From Verrucomicrobiota bacterium (GTDB lineage: Bacteria; Verrucomicrobiota; Verrucomicrobiia; Opitutales; Opitutaceae), in assembly GCA_023433275.1 (NCBI GenBank), contig JAEZDN010000084.1, positions 1 to 55,497 on the forward strand: 55,497 bases of DNA. The letters are read 5' to 3'. Made by a program: the position numbers and the translations under genes. Positions 26,591 to 35,379 of the stretch are shown here, piece by piece (the stretch's first letter is position 1; every line of letters begins with the position of its first letter). The notes beneath the pieces are model-generated. The model had not been told where the DNA came from and did not search any database. It saw only the letters and a list, made by a program, of their open reading frames with translations.

Positions 26591-28684
26591 TCACTTCCCG
26601 TCCCCCGGTCCTCGCTCACCATCAAGGACCCGGCGAACCGCTGCGAGCAACTCCTGCGGGTCGGCGGGCTTCAAAAGCACCTCGGTTATGCCGCATTCGG
26701 CCAACTCGGCCTGGTGCGCTTCGGTGTCCAAGCCCGTGGTCGCGATCACCGGGAGGTCCGGCTTCACCCCGCGCAACGCCTTTACCAGCGCCAAGCCGCC
26801 CATCACCGGCATCATCAGGTCCGTCAACACGACCCGGACGACGTCCTGGTTTTCGAGATAGCGCATCATCGCGTCCCGCCCATTCGCCGCCCCGATCACG
26901 CGATAACCATGTTCCTGCAACAGCTGCGCACTCAACTCCCGCACCTGCGCCTCGTCATCCACGAGCAACACCGTTTCGTTTCGGCCCCGCGGGACCGCGC
27001 CCCGGGTCTCGTTTCCCGCCTCCTCCCCTTCCGCCGCCGGAAAATACACCTCAAAAACCGTTCCCTTCCCCGGCTGGCTTTCAACGGTCACGAAACCGTC
27101 GTGACTCTTGACGATGCCCATCACCGTCGAAAGGCCCAGTCCGGTGCCGCGGCCGAACTCCTTGGTCGTGAAGAACGGGTCGAAGATCCGCTCGATGACC
27201 TCGGGCGCTATCCCATGTCCCGTGTCCTTCACCGTCAACACGGTGTACCGCCCGGCATGCGCGCCGGAATGGAATCGTGCTTCCTCCGCCGTGAGCGTCG
27301 TGTTCCGCGCCTGGAGCTGGAGGGACCCGCCGCCGGGCATCGCATCCCGCGCATTCACGCACAGGTTCATCAACACCTGGTGAATCTGCGTGGCGTCACC
27401 CACCACCGGCCAGAGCTCGTTTGGCGCGTTGCTGGTGATTGCGATCTCCCGGGGAAAGGTCTCCACCATGATGCCAGTCATTTCCTTGAGGAGATGACGA
27501 AGCTGCACCAGCACGCGCTGGCCCGCCACGCCGCGACTGAACATCAACAATTGACGGATGATCGCCGCCCCTCGCTCGGCACTCGACTCCACCATCGCCA
27601 GCGCATTTCTGTCCGCAGCCGCCGTCAGCCGGCCCTTCAGCAGCCCCGCCACCATCAGCACCGGCGCCAGGATATTGTTCAGGTCATGGGCCACGCCTCC
27701 CGCCAGCGTGCCGATCGCCTCCATCCGCTGGACCCGCAGGAACTGCTCCTCGAGTTTCTTTCTCTCGGTGATATCCTGGGCCACGCCGACCACGCGGTGG
27801 ATTTTTCCCTCATGGTCCCGGATCGGACTGGCCTGGTCGTCGATCCAGCGCACGCTCCCATCCGGCCGGAAAATGCGATACTCGAAGCGATACTCGCCCG
27901 TGGCCTGGCGGCGGCGTCTCGCCGCGGCCGCCTTCTCGCGATCCTCGGGCACCACCGTATCCAGCCACTGTTCCGGCCCGCCGCGGAGCGTCGCGGCGCT
28001 GCGCCCCCAAATCCGCTCAAACGCCGGGCTGAGATAAAGCAGCCGCTCGCCCTCGGGATCCAACATCCAGAAGACCTCGTTGATGTTTTCCGCCATCTGC
28101 CGGAACCGAGTCTCGCTTTCCCGCAGATTCTGACCCGACCGCTGCTCGTCCTCGAGGACGCTCAACAGGACACGGCGGGATTTCTCCACGTCCTGCGCCT
28201 GCCGGCGCAGGTCCAGTTGCGCCACGGCGCGGCGGCTGAGGGCCTTCAATGCCGCCACCTGTTCCGTCGAGAGTGTTCGCGGCTGGCGGTCGGTGACGCA
28301 GAGGGCGCCAAGGACCTGCCCATCCGGCGCCACCAGGGGCGCGCCGGCGCAAAACCGCAATGCGGGCTCGCCCGCCGCGAGCGCGTCGTGCACAAACCGC
28401 GGGTCCGCCTGGACGTCGGGAATCTGCCACACCTCCAGTTGCCCGGACATGGCCTGCATGCAAAAGGCGAAGTCCCGCGCCATCTCCGCCGGGCCGACGT
28501 CGAGTTGCGACTTGAATCGCTGCCGATTCTCGCCCGTCAGCGCGACCATCGCGGTGGGCACACCACAGAGATGGGCGGCGAGCAGCATGAGGTCGTCAAA
28601 TGCCTGGTCGTTCGGCGTCTCGAGCACAGAATGCCGCCGCAGCCCGGTGGCTTCGACCGATCCGCCGGGCGGGGTCGCATTCAT
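26591..28684 (-). CDS. Hybrid histidine kinase GAF-PAS-HK-REC
   Basis: A 697-residue soluble kinase. A GAF domain (residues ~24–160) with DFAFCMQAM and GAPLVAPDGQVLGALCV is followed by a PAS (~190–310), HisKA with His333 (GGVAHDLNNILAPVLMVAGLL), HATPase (NLCVNARDAMPGGG, KDTGHGIA, GRGTGLGLSTVMG) and a C-terminal receiver (LLVDDEA, VVLTDLMMPVMGG). The GAF keeps a Cys (DFAFC), but nothing proves a bilin or metal ligand. The ATG at 28684 overlaps the stop of the REC-PAS-PAS gene (ATGA), so the two products are probably made together. The kinase core is strongly similar to that of 22164–24440. Confidence 0.92.
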   Translation of the reverse strand: MNATPPGGSVEATGLRRHSVLETPNDQAFDDLMLLAAHLCGVPTAMVALTGENRQRFKSQLDVGPAEMARDFAFCMQAMSGQLEVWQIPDVQADPRFVHDALAAGEPALRFCAGAPLVAPDGQVLGALCVTDRQPRTLSTEQVAALKALSRRAVAQLDLRRQAQDVEKSRRVLLSVLEDEQRSGQNLRESETRFRQMAENINEVFWMLDPEGERLLYLSPAFERIWGRSAATLRGGPEQWLDTVVPEDREKAAAARRRRQATGEYRFEYRIFRPDGSVRWIDDQASPIRDHEGKIHRVVGVAQDITERKKLEEQFLRVQRMEAIGTLAGGVAHDLNNILAPVLMVAGLLKGRLTAAADRNALAMVESSAERGAAIIRQLLMFSRGVAGQRVLVQLRHLLKEMTGIMVETFPREIAITSNAPNELWPVVGDATQIHQVLMNLCVNARDAMPGGGSLQLQARNTTLTAEEARFHSGAHAGRYTVLTVKDTGHGIAPEVIERIFDPFFTTKEFGRGTGLGLSTVMGIVKSHDGFVTVESQPGKGTVFEVYFPAAEGEEAGNETRGAVPRGRNETVLLVDDEAQVRELSAQLLQEHGYRVIGAANGRDAMMRYLENQDVVRVVLTDLMMPVMGGLALVKALRGVKPDLPVIATTGLDTEAHQAELAECGITEVLLKPADPQELLAAVRRVLDGERGPGDGK

Positions 28685-29970
28685 GGCCGCTCCTCCCCGT
28701 AACGACGCGGCTCGCCGAGCCGGGCCAGAAGCTCATTCACCTCGTCCTTCAGCTCCAGGATCCGCTCCTCGCGCCCGATCGTGATCGCGTGCCACCGCTG
28801 CAACTCCTCGAGCCGCTCCCGCAGTTCCTTTTCCGCGCGCTTGCGTTCCGTAATGTCGAGCGAGAGCACGAACAACCCCTCGGGCACTGGTTGCACCACC
28901 AGCTCGAAACACCGCGCCACGCCCTCTTCGGTGAACTCGTTTTCCACGTGCCGCGGCTGGCCATCCGCCATGCATTGCTGGAGCACGCCATACATCTCGC
29001 TCTGCTCGATTCCCGGGTACACCTCGCTCAACTTCCGTCCCAGCAGGTCCGACGCGGTGCGGTGGCCCTGGCGGGCGGCAACGTCATTCACAAAGAGATA
29101 GCGCCAGTCGCGGCTGATGATCTGGCAACCTTCCATGAGCGCCTGCATCGCCCGGGCAAACCGGCCCTCGCTGTTCCGCAACGCCGCCTCGATGCGACGA
29201 TGCTCGGTGATATCCACCACGACTACGACCACCATCGGCTTCGTCTCATGCAGGCCCAATTGGTACGAAACGGAGAAGGTCCGCTCCTGTCCGTCCATCG
29301 GGATCTGCGCTTCGACTGTCACCCGCTCCCCCGCGAATGCCCGGTTCAACCGTTCGGCGATTCGCGTGAGATAGAGATCCGGATGCATGTCCGCGACCTT
29401 GCAGCCCACCAGCTCGGAACTTGGAAAACCCATCATCCGCGCGTAGGCGGGATTCGCATACCGGTAACGGTGCTCCTCATCCACCACCACCAGCCCCACC
29501 TGCGCCGTCTCCGTCACGGTCCGCAGCCACGCTTCGCTCTCCCGCAACGTGGCCTCCATTTCCTTCCGCTCGCGCCGGAGGCGCGCTCCCGTCACGGCAC
29601 GATCGACCGCGGGGCCGAGCCGCCCCAGCCGATCCTTCGACAGGCAATCCACCGCCCCCAATCGCATCACTTCCACCGCGGTCTCCTCCCCGATCGTCCC
29701 GGACACGACGATGAATGGCACCCCCGGCCGACGCTCACGCGCCAACCGCAGCGCTCGCAATGCGCTGAAACGCGGCATCGCGTAATCAGAAAGAATCAGG
29801 TCGCACTCCCCTAGCAACGCCTCGGCGTACGCCGCTTCCGTATCCACGCGGCGCGCATCCACTTCGTAGCCCGCGTCCTTTAGATGCCCCAATAACAATT
29901 CAGCGTCGGCGGGTGAGTCGTCGACCAACAGAATCTTCAGGGTCCGGATGTTGATGTGATCGTTCAGCAT
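28681..29970 (-). CDS. Receiver–PAS–PAS protein without a kinase domain
   Basis: A 429-residue protein. The receiver (residues ~10–130) has ILLVDDSPADAE, phospho-acceptor Asp in LILSDYAMPRFS and Lys in CLSKDRLGRLG. Two PAS/PAC domains follow (~150–265 and ~270–380). The C-terminal ~50 residues are a helix ending in a motif with conserved look (RWHAITIGREERILELKDEV then NELLARLGEPRRY), which I have seen at the ends of other PAS proteins that lack kinases. There is no HisKA, HATPase, GGDEF or HTH. It heads the six-gene run and overlaps the next gene by ATGA, so it probably works with the GAF-PAS kinase, as if a longer kinase had been split. Confidence 0.88.
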   Translation of the reverse strand: MLNDHINIRTLKILLVDDSPADAELLLGHLKDAGYEVDARRVDTEAAYAEALLGECDLILSDYAMPRFSALRALRLARERRPGVPFIVVSGTIGEETAVEVMRLGAVDCLSKDRLGRLGPAVDRAVTGARLRRERKEMEATLRESEAWLRTVTETAQVGLVVVDEEHRYRYANPAYARMMGFPSSELVGCKVADMHPDLYLTRIAERLNRAFAGERVTVEAQIPMDGQERTFSVSYQLGLHETKPMVVVVVVDITEHRRIEAALRNSEGRFARAMQALMEGCQIISRDWRYLFVNDVAARQGHRTASDLLGRKLSEVYPGIEQSEMYGVLQQCMADGQPRHVENEFTEEGVARCFELVVQPVPEGLFVLSLDITERKRAEKELRERLEELQRWHAITIGREERILELKDEVNELLARLGEPRRYGEERP

Positions 29971-30399
29971 TCGCTTTAAGCGCCCGACATCGGGCAGGCG
30001 TGGTCAGACGGGGCATACGGCCATTCCCGATTTCCGCACCTGCCTCCGCCAGACTGCCTTCCCCGAGCATCACAAGTCGCGGCCGGTGACAGGTTTCTCG
30101 CGTCCGCCGCAACTGGGAGCGGCACACCGGGAACCATTTGCCTCGTCGAGACTTTCAAGTTTTCGGCATGATGGGTCAGATAAGGGTTGGTGACTTGATT
30201 CGAAAAACGCGCGATCTGCCCGCGCAGATCGACCCCCGACACGTTGGACCGGCAAAGCCCGCCCCGGTGCGCGGTTTTCGTGTGGTCCGTCCTCCGAAAT
30301 CTACCGCCCCGCGCATCAAGCGCCTCCCCGGCAGCAGCCGTGTTCCTTCTTGCCCCCCCTCCCCCGCTCCTCTGTCCTCGGTCCTCTGTCCCCCGCTCC
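29971..30399. other. Intergenic region between the signalling run and alaS
   Basis: A 429-bp divergent gap that must hold promoters for both sides. No credible gene is seen. It holds an 11-base inverted repeat CGCTTTAAGCG at 29972–29982 next to the start of the signalling run, a GCCCG-ACAT-CGGGC hairpin at 29982–29995, a strong hairpin at 30212–30231, and a pyrimidine-rich low-complexity leader (repeated TCCTCTGTCC-like units) at ~30340–30399 directly before the alaS ATG. No T-box or tRNA-like element is visible. Confidence 0.45.
30205..30231 (-). terminator. Terminator-like hairpin on the minus strand upstream of the signalling run
   Basis: Read on the minus strand, CGATCTGC-GCGG-GCAGATCG forms a perfect 8-bp stem and is followed by CGCGTTTTT. 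No minus-strand gene ends here, so if active it would stop antisense transcription from alaS or attenuate a leader of the signalling run. The four bases between stem and T-run weaken the call. Confidence 0.35.
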
Positions 30400-33111
30400 A
30401 TGACTTCCGCCCAGATCCGCCAGTCGTTCCTCGATTTCTTCGCCGCCAAACAGCACGCCATCGTGCCGTCGTCATCCCTCATGCCGACCGCGCCCAACCT
30501 GCTGTTCACCAACGCCGGCATGAACCAGTTCGTGCCCTACTTCCTCGGCGACCAGGCCGCGCCTTGGAAACGCGTGGCCGACACCCAGAAATGCATCCGC
30601 GCCGGCGGCAAGCACAACGACCTCGAGGACGTGGGTTTCGATACCTACCACCACACGATGTTCGAAATGCTGGGGAACTGGTCCTTCGGCGACTACTTCA
30701 AGAAGGATTCCATCACCTGGGGCTGGGAACTCCTCACGAAAGTCTGGGGCATCCCACCGAAGCGACTCTTTGCCACCATCTATCAACCCGACAAATCAAA
30801 GGGCGATCCCGCCGAGCGGGACGAGGAAGCCTACGCCATTTGGGCAAAAATCTTCACCGACGCGGGCCTCGACCCCGCCGTGCACATCGTCAACGGCAAC
30901 AAGAAGGACAATTTCTGGATGATGGGCGACACCGGTCCCTGTGGCCCGTGCTCGGAAATCCATTTCAACCTGCTCCCCTCCGACGACGAGAAAGCCGGCC
31001 GCGCCCTCGTGAACAGTTCGTCCCCGCGCTGCATCGAGATCTGGAACCACGTCTTCATCCAGTTCAACGCGAATGCCGACGGCACCTTCGCGCCGCTCGC
31101 CGCCAAGCACGTCGACACCGGCATGGGCTTCGAACGCGTCGCTGGCATTCACGCCACGACGAAGGGTTTCAAGGATTTCTCCGCCGAGCCCTCGAATTAC
31201 AACGCCGACGTCTTCAAGCCGACCTTCGACAAGATCGCCGCCCTTTCCGGCAAATCCTATGCCGGCACCGTCCCGACTGAGCGCACCGGCCTCAGCGAGC
31301 AGCAGACCACCGACATCACCTTCCGCGTCCTCGCCGATCACGCCCGCTGCGTGAGCTGCGCCATTGCCGACGGCATCCTTCCCGGCAACGAGGGCCGCAA
31401 CTACGTCATCCGCCGCATCCTCCGCCGCGGCATCATGTACGGCCGGAAAAACCTCGGCTTTAAAACCGGCGACTTCACTTCCCTCGTCGAACCCGTCGTC
31501 CAGTCGCTGGGCGATGTTTTCCCCGAACTGAAAACCCAGCGCATCATGGTCGAAAAGGCCATCCGCGCCGAGGAAGAGTCCTTCGGTCGGACGCTTGAGA
31601 AAGGCCTGCAGATTTTCAGCAAGGCTTCCGCCGCCGGCACCATCACGGGCGCTTCCGCTTTTGAACTCTACGACACCTACGGCTTCCCCCTCGACATGAC
31701 CCAGCTGCTCGCCACCGAGCGCGGTCTCGCCGTAGACGAAAAGGGCTTCGAGGCCGAAATGGAAAAGCAACGCGAGCGCGGCCGCGCCGCCCGCAAGACC
31801 GATGTCATCGTCGCCGCCACCGAGGGCGAATCCGCCGCCGAAGCCACCAAGTTCGTCGGCTACGCCATCGACTCGAACCACGCTACCCAGGCGAAGCTCG
31901 TCGACGTCGTGAAGACCGAGAAAGATGCCTTCCTCGTCTTCGACCAGACTCCCTTTTACGGCGAAATGGGCGGCCAGGTCGGCGACACCGGCCACGCCCT
32001 CATCAACGGCGTGAAGTTCGACATCGTCGACACGATCAAGGACAAGTCCGGTCGCCACCTGCACAAGCTTGGAGGGCCGGTCTCCGTACCGGCCGTTGGG
32101 ACATCAGCCACGCTCCATGTGGATTTTTCCCGCCGCCGCGCCATCTCCCGCCAGCACACCTCCGCCCACCTCCTGAACTGGGCCCTGCGCAAAACCCTGG
32201 GCACCCACGTCCGCCAGTTCGGCACGCACAAGACGCCCGACCGCCTCCGCTTCGACTTCACGCATTTCGAGGCCCTGACGCCCGCGCAAATCAAGGAAGT
32301 CGAGCAACTCATCAACGGGAAGGTCCTGGACAATACCGGCGTCTTCTACGCCACCGTCCCGCATGCCGAGGTCTCCGGCCGCGTCGACATCCTCCAGTTC
32401 TTCGGCGACAAATACGGCAAGGAGGTCCGCGTCGTCCAAATCGGTGGCGCGGCCGACGCCGCCGGCCAGGCGAAGCTCGACGGCTACTCCATGGAACTCT
32501 GCGGCGGCACGCACGTGACCACCACCGGTGAGATCGGCGTCATCAAGATTGTCGCCGAGATGGCCATCGCCGCCGGCACCCGCCGCATCGAGGCCGTCGC
32601 CGGCCAGGCCGCGCTCGACTACATTGCTCACGAGGAAGCCGCGCTCAAGTCCGTCAATGCCCGACTCAACGCCGGCACCAACGACGTCGCCGCCAAGCTC
32701 GAGTCCCTCCTCACCCACCAAAAGGAACTCGAGAAGAAGCTGAAAGCCTACGAGGCCAGGGCCTCGGCCGGACTCGCCGAGGAACTCGCCGCCAAGGCCG
32801 TCGAAAAGGACGGCCTCAAATGGGTCTCCGCCGTCACCACCGCCGAGAACACCGATGCCCTGCGTTCCCTCGGCAGCCAGGTGCTCCACAAGGTCGGGGC
32901 CGGCGCCGTCGTGCAACTCGGCGCGCTCCTCGACGGCAAGGTCTCCCTTGTCGCCTATTGTTCGCCCGAGGCCATCAAGGCTGGCCAGGCTGCCGGCAAG
33001 TTGATCGGCGCTCTGGCGGCCAAGCTCGGCGGCAAGGGCGGCGGCAAGCCCGACTACGCCCAAGGCGGCGGCGGCGACGCGGCCAAGCTCGCCGACGCCC
33101 TTAAACTCTGA
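30400..33111 (+). CDS. alaS: Alanyl-tRNA synthetase
   Basis: A 903-residue class II synthetase that charges tRNA-Ala and clears Ser/Gly mischarging. The start ATG at 30400 gives the normal N-terminus MTSAQIRQSFLDFFAAKQHA; the frame upstream of it is low-complexity leader. The catalytic core has PNLLFTNAGMNQFVPYFLG and GDTGPCGPCSEIHF. The editing domain has HTSAHLLNWALR and the distal CGGTHV zinc ligands (~residue 705). The C-terminal C-Ala region has a Gly/Lys-rich end. It is preceded by a pyrimidine tract rather than a Shine-Dalgarno sequence. It is followed by a REP-like hairpin at 33129–33142. Confidence 0.96.
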   Translation: MTSAQIRQSFLDFFAAKQHAIVPSSSLMPTAPNLLFTNAGMNQFVPYFLGDQAAPWKRVADTQKCIRAGGKHNDLEDVGFDTYHHTMFEMLGNWSFGDYFKKDSITWGWELLTKVWGIPPKRLFATIYQPDKSKGDPAERDEEAYAIWAKIFTDAGLDPAVHIVNGNKKDNFWMMGDTGPCGPCSEIHFNLLPSDDEKAGRALVNSSSPRCIEIWNHVFIQFNANADGTFAPLAAKHVDTGMGFERVAGIHATTKGFKDFSAEPSNYNADVFKPTFDKIAALSGKSYAGTVPTERTGLSEQQTTDITFRVLADHARCVSCAIADGILPGNEGRNYVIRRILRRGIMYGRKNLGFKTGDFTSLVEPVVQSLGDVFPELKTQRIMVEKAIRAEEESFGRTLEKGLQIFSKASAAGTITGASAFELYDTYGFPLDMTQLLATERGLAVDEKGFEAEMEKQRERGRAARKTDVIVAATEGESAAEATKFVGYAIDSNHATQAKLVDVVKTEKDAFLVFDQTPFYGEMGGQVGDTGHALINGVKFDIVDTIKDKSGRHLHKLGGPVSVPAVGTSATLHVDFSRRRAISRQHTSAHLLNWALRKTLGTHVRQFGTHKTPDRLRFDFTHFEALTPAQIKEVEQLINGKVLDNTGVFYATVPHAEVSGRVDILQFFGDKYGKEVRVVQIGGAADAAGQAKLDGYSMELCGGTHVTTTGEIGVIKIVAEMAIAAGTRRIEAVAGQAALDYIAHEEAALKSVNARLNAGTNDVAAKLESLLTHQKELEKKLKAYEARASAGLAEELAAKAVEKDGLKWVSAVTTAENTDALRSLGSQVLHKVGAGAVVQLGALLDGKVSLVAYCSPEAIKAGQAAGKLIGALAAKLGGKGGGKPDYAQGGGGDAAKLADALKL

Positions 33112-33121
33112 GCTCCTTCCC

Positions 33122-33145
33122 TGTAGGAGCCTGCTTGCAGGCGAT
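33122..33145. repeat. REP-like palindrome downstream of alaS
   Basis: The core GCCTGC-TT-GCAGGC sits in the context TGTAGGAGCCTGCTTGCAGG, close in form to the TGTAGGAGC…GCTTGC repeats known from Pseudomonas. A second GCCTGCAGGGC occurs ~35 bp downstream. There is no T-run after it on the plus strand. Confidence 0.5.
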
Positions 33146-33342
33146 AAAAACTCGCGCCCTCCCCGTGTGAACGCCTGCAGGGCGGCAAGGATCGATCCTG
33201 GCGCGAGCAGCGAGCCGGCCGGTGGCTCGCAAACGGGGCCCCGAGAATGAGCACGGGCGAGACCGCGCATAACCGCGGAACGCACGGCATCCGCCTGCCT
33301 CCCGGCGGTTGACCCCCGGCAACGTTGTGGTTCCGTGGAGCA

Positions 33343-35085
33343 ATGTCCGTTCCCGCCCAAGTCGTCATCCTCGCCTTCAACACCAGCAACCAGCTGGCGG
33401 TTCGCCAGGCCGGCACCCGCCTGGGCCTGGCGTTCGTGGGCGCCGATGAGGCCATGGCCACCGGGCGGCTGAAAGGGAGTTTTCCAGATCACCTCCCGCC
33501 CGCGGAATACTATTCATGCACGGCCGGCGCTCTTTCCTACCGCGTCTTCTTCACACAGGTGGACGCCCCGCCGGCCGACCCCGAGGTAAAGTTCCTCTCG
33601 CTCGAACAACTCGATCAGGTCCGCGACGCGCAGGCTCCTTCCCTCGTCGCCGTCCTCGCGGGTCTCGAACCGCATCTCATCGAGATTCCCTACCTCCACC
33701 TCGGCGAGAACGACTACATCTACAAGTTCCGCGTCGAGCGCGACCGCAACCGCGACATCTACCAGCAGGACGAGTCGGCCCGCGCCCTCTACCAGAGCCG
33801 CCTGTGCGAGGCCATCAAGGCCCTCGCCCGCACCAACGAGCGCACCGCCAGCGCGCCGGCGATGCTCGATTTCGGCGCCGTCCGCTACATCATCCCCAGT
33901 CACTTCGGGTTTTGCCTCGGCGTCAAAAATGCCATCGAGCGCGCCTATGAGACCCTCGCGGAAAACCCGGGCCGCCGCGTGTTCATGCTCAGCGAGCTGA
34001 TCCACAATCCCTTCGTCAATGAGGACCTCCTGCGCCGCGGGCTGCGCTACCTGCAGACGGACAAGGGCGCGCCCATCAGCCTGGCGGGCGTTCCGGTGAA
34101 ACCGGGTTCGACCGAGCCGGTGCTCTGGGACACCCTCACCGGGGACGACGTCGTCATCATTCCCGCGTTTGGCGCGACCGACGAGGACAAGCGCCGGCTC
34201 GTGCGCAAGGGCCTGAAGGTGGCCCAGTACGATGCCACGTGCATGCTGGTGGAAAAAGTTTGGAAAGCCGCCCGCGCCTTCGGCCGCGCCGGCCACACCG
34301 TCATCATTCACGGCAAGAGCGAGCACGAGGAAACCAAGGCGACGTTTTCCAACTCCCGCCGCCAGGCCCCTTCGCTGATCATTCGAAATCTCGAGGAGGC
34401 CCACCTGCTCGGCGACTACATTACCTCGCCCACCGAGTCCCGGCGACTGGCGATCCTCCAACGCCTCGCCGGCCTCTATACCCCCGGCTTCGATCCCGCC
34501 CGGCACCTCGATCGCATCGCCGTGGTCAACCAGACCACGCTCCTGATGAACGAGACCGCTGCGATCATCGACTACTTCAAGACCGTCTTCGCCGCGAAAT
34601 ACGGCGAGGCCGAGGCCGCCGAGCATGTCGGCGGCGCCGGACGCAAGGACACCCTCTGCTACGCCACGCAGGTCAACCAGGACGCCCTGCAACGCGCCCT
34701 CGCCGGCCCGATCGACGCGGCCTTCATCGTCGGCGGCAAGAACAGCTCCAACACCTACCAGCTGTACCGCGTCTGCGAACAGGAACTCGGCCAGCGCGCC
34801 TTCTTCATCCAATCCGAACAAAGCATCCTGTCCGCCAACCGGATCCTCCACTACGTCTTCCCTTCCGCCGGGCGCGGCTCCGCCGGTCACACGGAACAGC
34901 TGCCGCTCTGGCAGGATTGCACGACGCCCAAGACCGTGCTGATCACCGGCGGCGCCTCGTGTCCGGACGGCCTGATCCAGCAGGTGATCACGCGGATCAA
35001 CAACCTTTTCCCGGCCGACCAGCTCCGCGACATCGAGCAGGTGCTCTCTGACCTGAAGTCCATCGCGGGTCCAACTGCGGTGTAG
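33343..35085 (+). CDS. ispH: 4-hydroxy-3-methylbut-2-enyl diphosphate reductase (IspH) with N-terminal extension
   Basis: A 580-residue protein. Residues ~180–575 match IspH/LytB, the last enzyme of the MEP isoprenoid pathway, which reduces HMBPP to IPP and DMAPP with a [4Fe-4S] cluster. The three cluster cysteines are visible: Cys191 in HFGFCLGV, Cys300 in YDATCMLV and Cys540 in GGASCPDG. Active-site His221 (LIHNPFV), His323 and Glu329 (IIHGKSEHEET) and the GGKNSSNT block are present. The first ~175 residues are an extra domain I do not recognise, absent from the ~315-residue E. coli enzyme; further inserts lie within the core. The start is ATG at 33343 with GGAG just upstream. Confidence 0.9.
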   Translation: MSVPAQVVILAFNTSNQLAVRQAGTRLGLAFVGADEAMATGRLKGSFPDHLPPAEYYSCTAGALSYRVFFTQVDAPPADPEVKFLSLEQLDQVRDAQAPSLVAVLAGLEPHLIEIPYLHLGENDYIYKFRVERDRNRDIYQQDESARALYQSRLCEAIKALARTNERTASAPAMLDFGAVRYIIPSHFGFCLGVKNAIERAYETLAENPGRRVFMLSELIHNPFVNEDLLRRGLRYLQTDKGAPISLAGVPVKPGSTEPVLWDTLTGDDVVIIPAFGATDEDKRRLVRKGLKVAQYDATCMLVEKVWKAARAFGRAGHTVIIHGKSEHEETKATFSNSRRQAPSLIIRNLEEAHLLGDYITSPTESRRLAILQRLAGLYTPGFDPARHLDRIAVVNQTTLLMNETAAIIDYFKTVFAAKYGEAEAAEHVGGAGRKDTLCYATQVNQDALQRALAGPIDAAFIVGGKNSSNTYQLYRVCEQELGQRAFFIQSEQSILSANRILHYVFPSAGRGSAGHTEQLPLWQDCTTPKTVLITGGASCPDGLIQQVITRINNLFPADQLRDIEQVLSDLKSIAGPTAV

Positions 35086-35379
35086 CGGGGCATCCGGCCG
35101 CAGTACGGGCAGATGCCTTTCGGCGGCAATCGAAGCGACCCTGAGCTGGGCCCGTGCAGTTGGAGTTCGATTCCGCCGCGTGTGCGCTCGAACTGTTCCG
35201 TTGGAGGGCGTGGCTCGTCCATGCCCTTGGTTCCCGCAGCGAGGAAAGGGCGCGATCAAGCCGCGCCCGTGCATCCGACTGCCCATTTGCGGCAGGGATC
35301 ACAAGTGCGTCGTGCGAAGAGCGCCTGCCGAATGAAGCGCCCCGCACCTTTGCCGTCCGTCCGCCGGACGCGCGCGCGA
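35086..35379. other. Convergent intergenic region between ispH and the beta-barrel gene
   Basis: This 294-bp gap between converging genes holds no credible coding frame. A 6-bp-stem hairpin CGTCCG-TCCGC-CGGACG at 35354–35370 lies close to the end of the minus-strand gene and could serve as a terminator, though without a T-run. Confidence 0.4.

Noticed and set aside
26714..28702. 662-codon plus-strand open frame
   Set aside because: Antisense to the GAF-PAS hybrid kinase; no recognisable domain.
30300..30399. Riboswitch or T-box before alaS
   Set aside because: The leader is a pyrimidine-rich low-complexity stretch with no T-box sequence or conserved folds.
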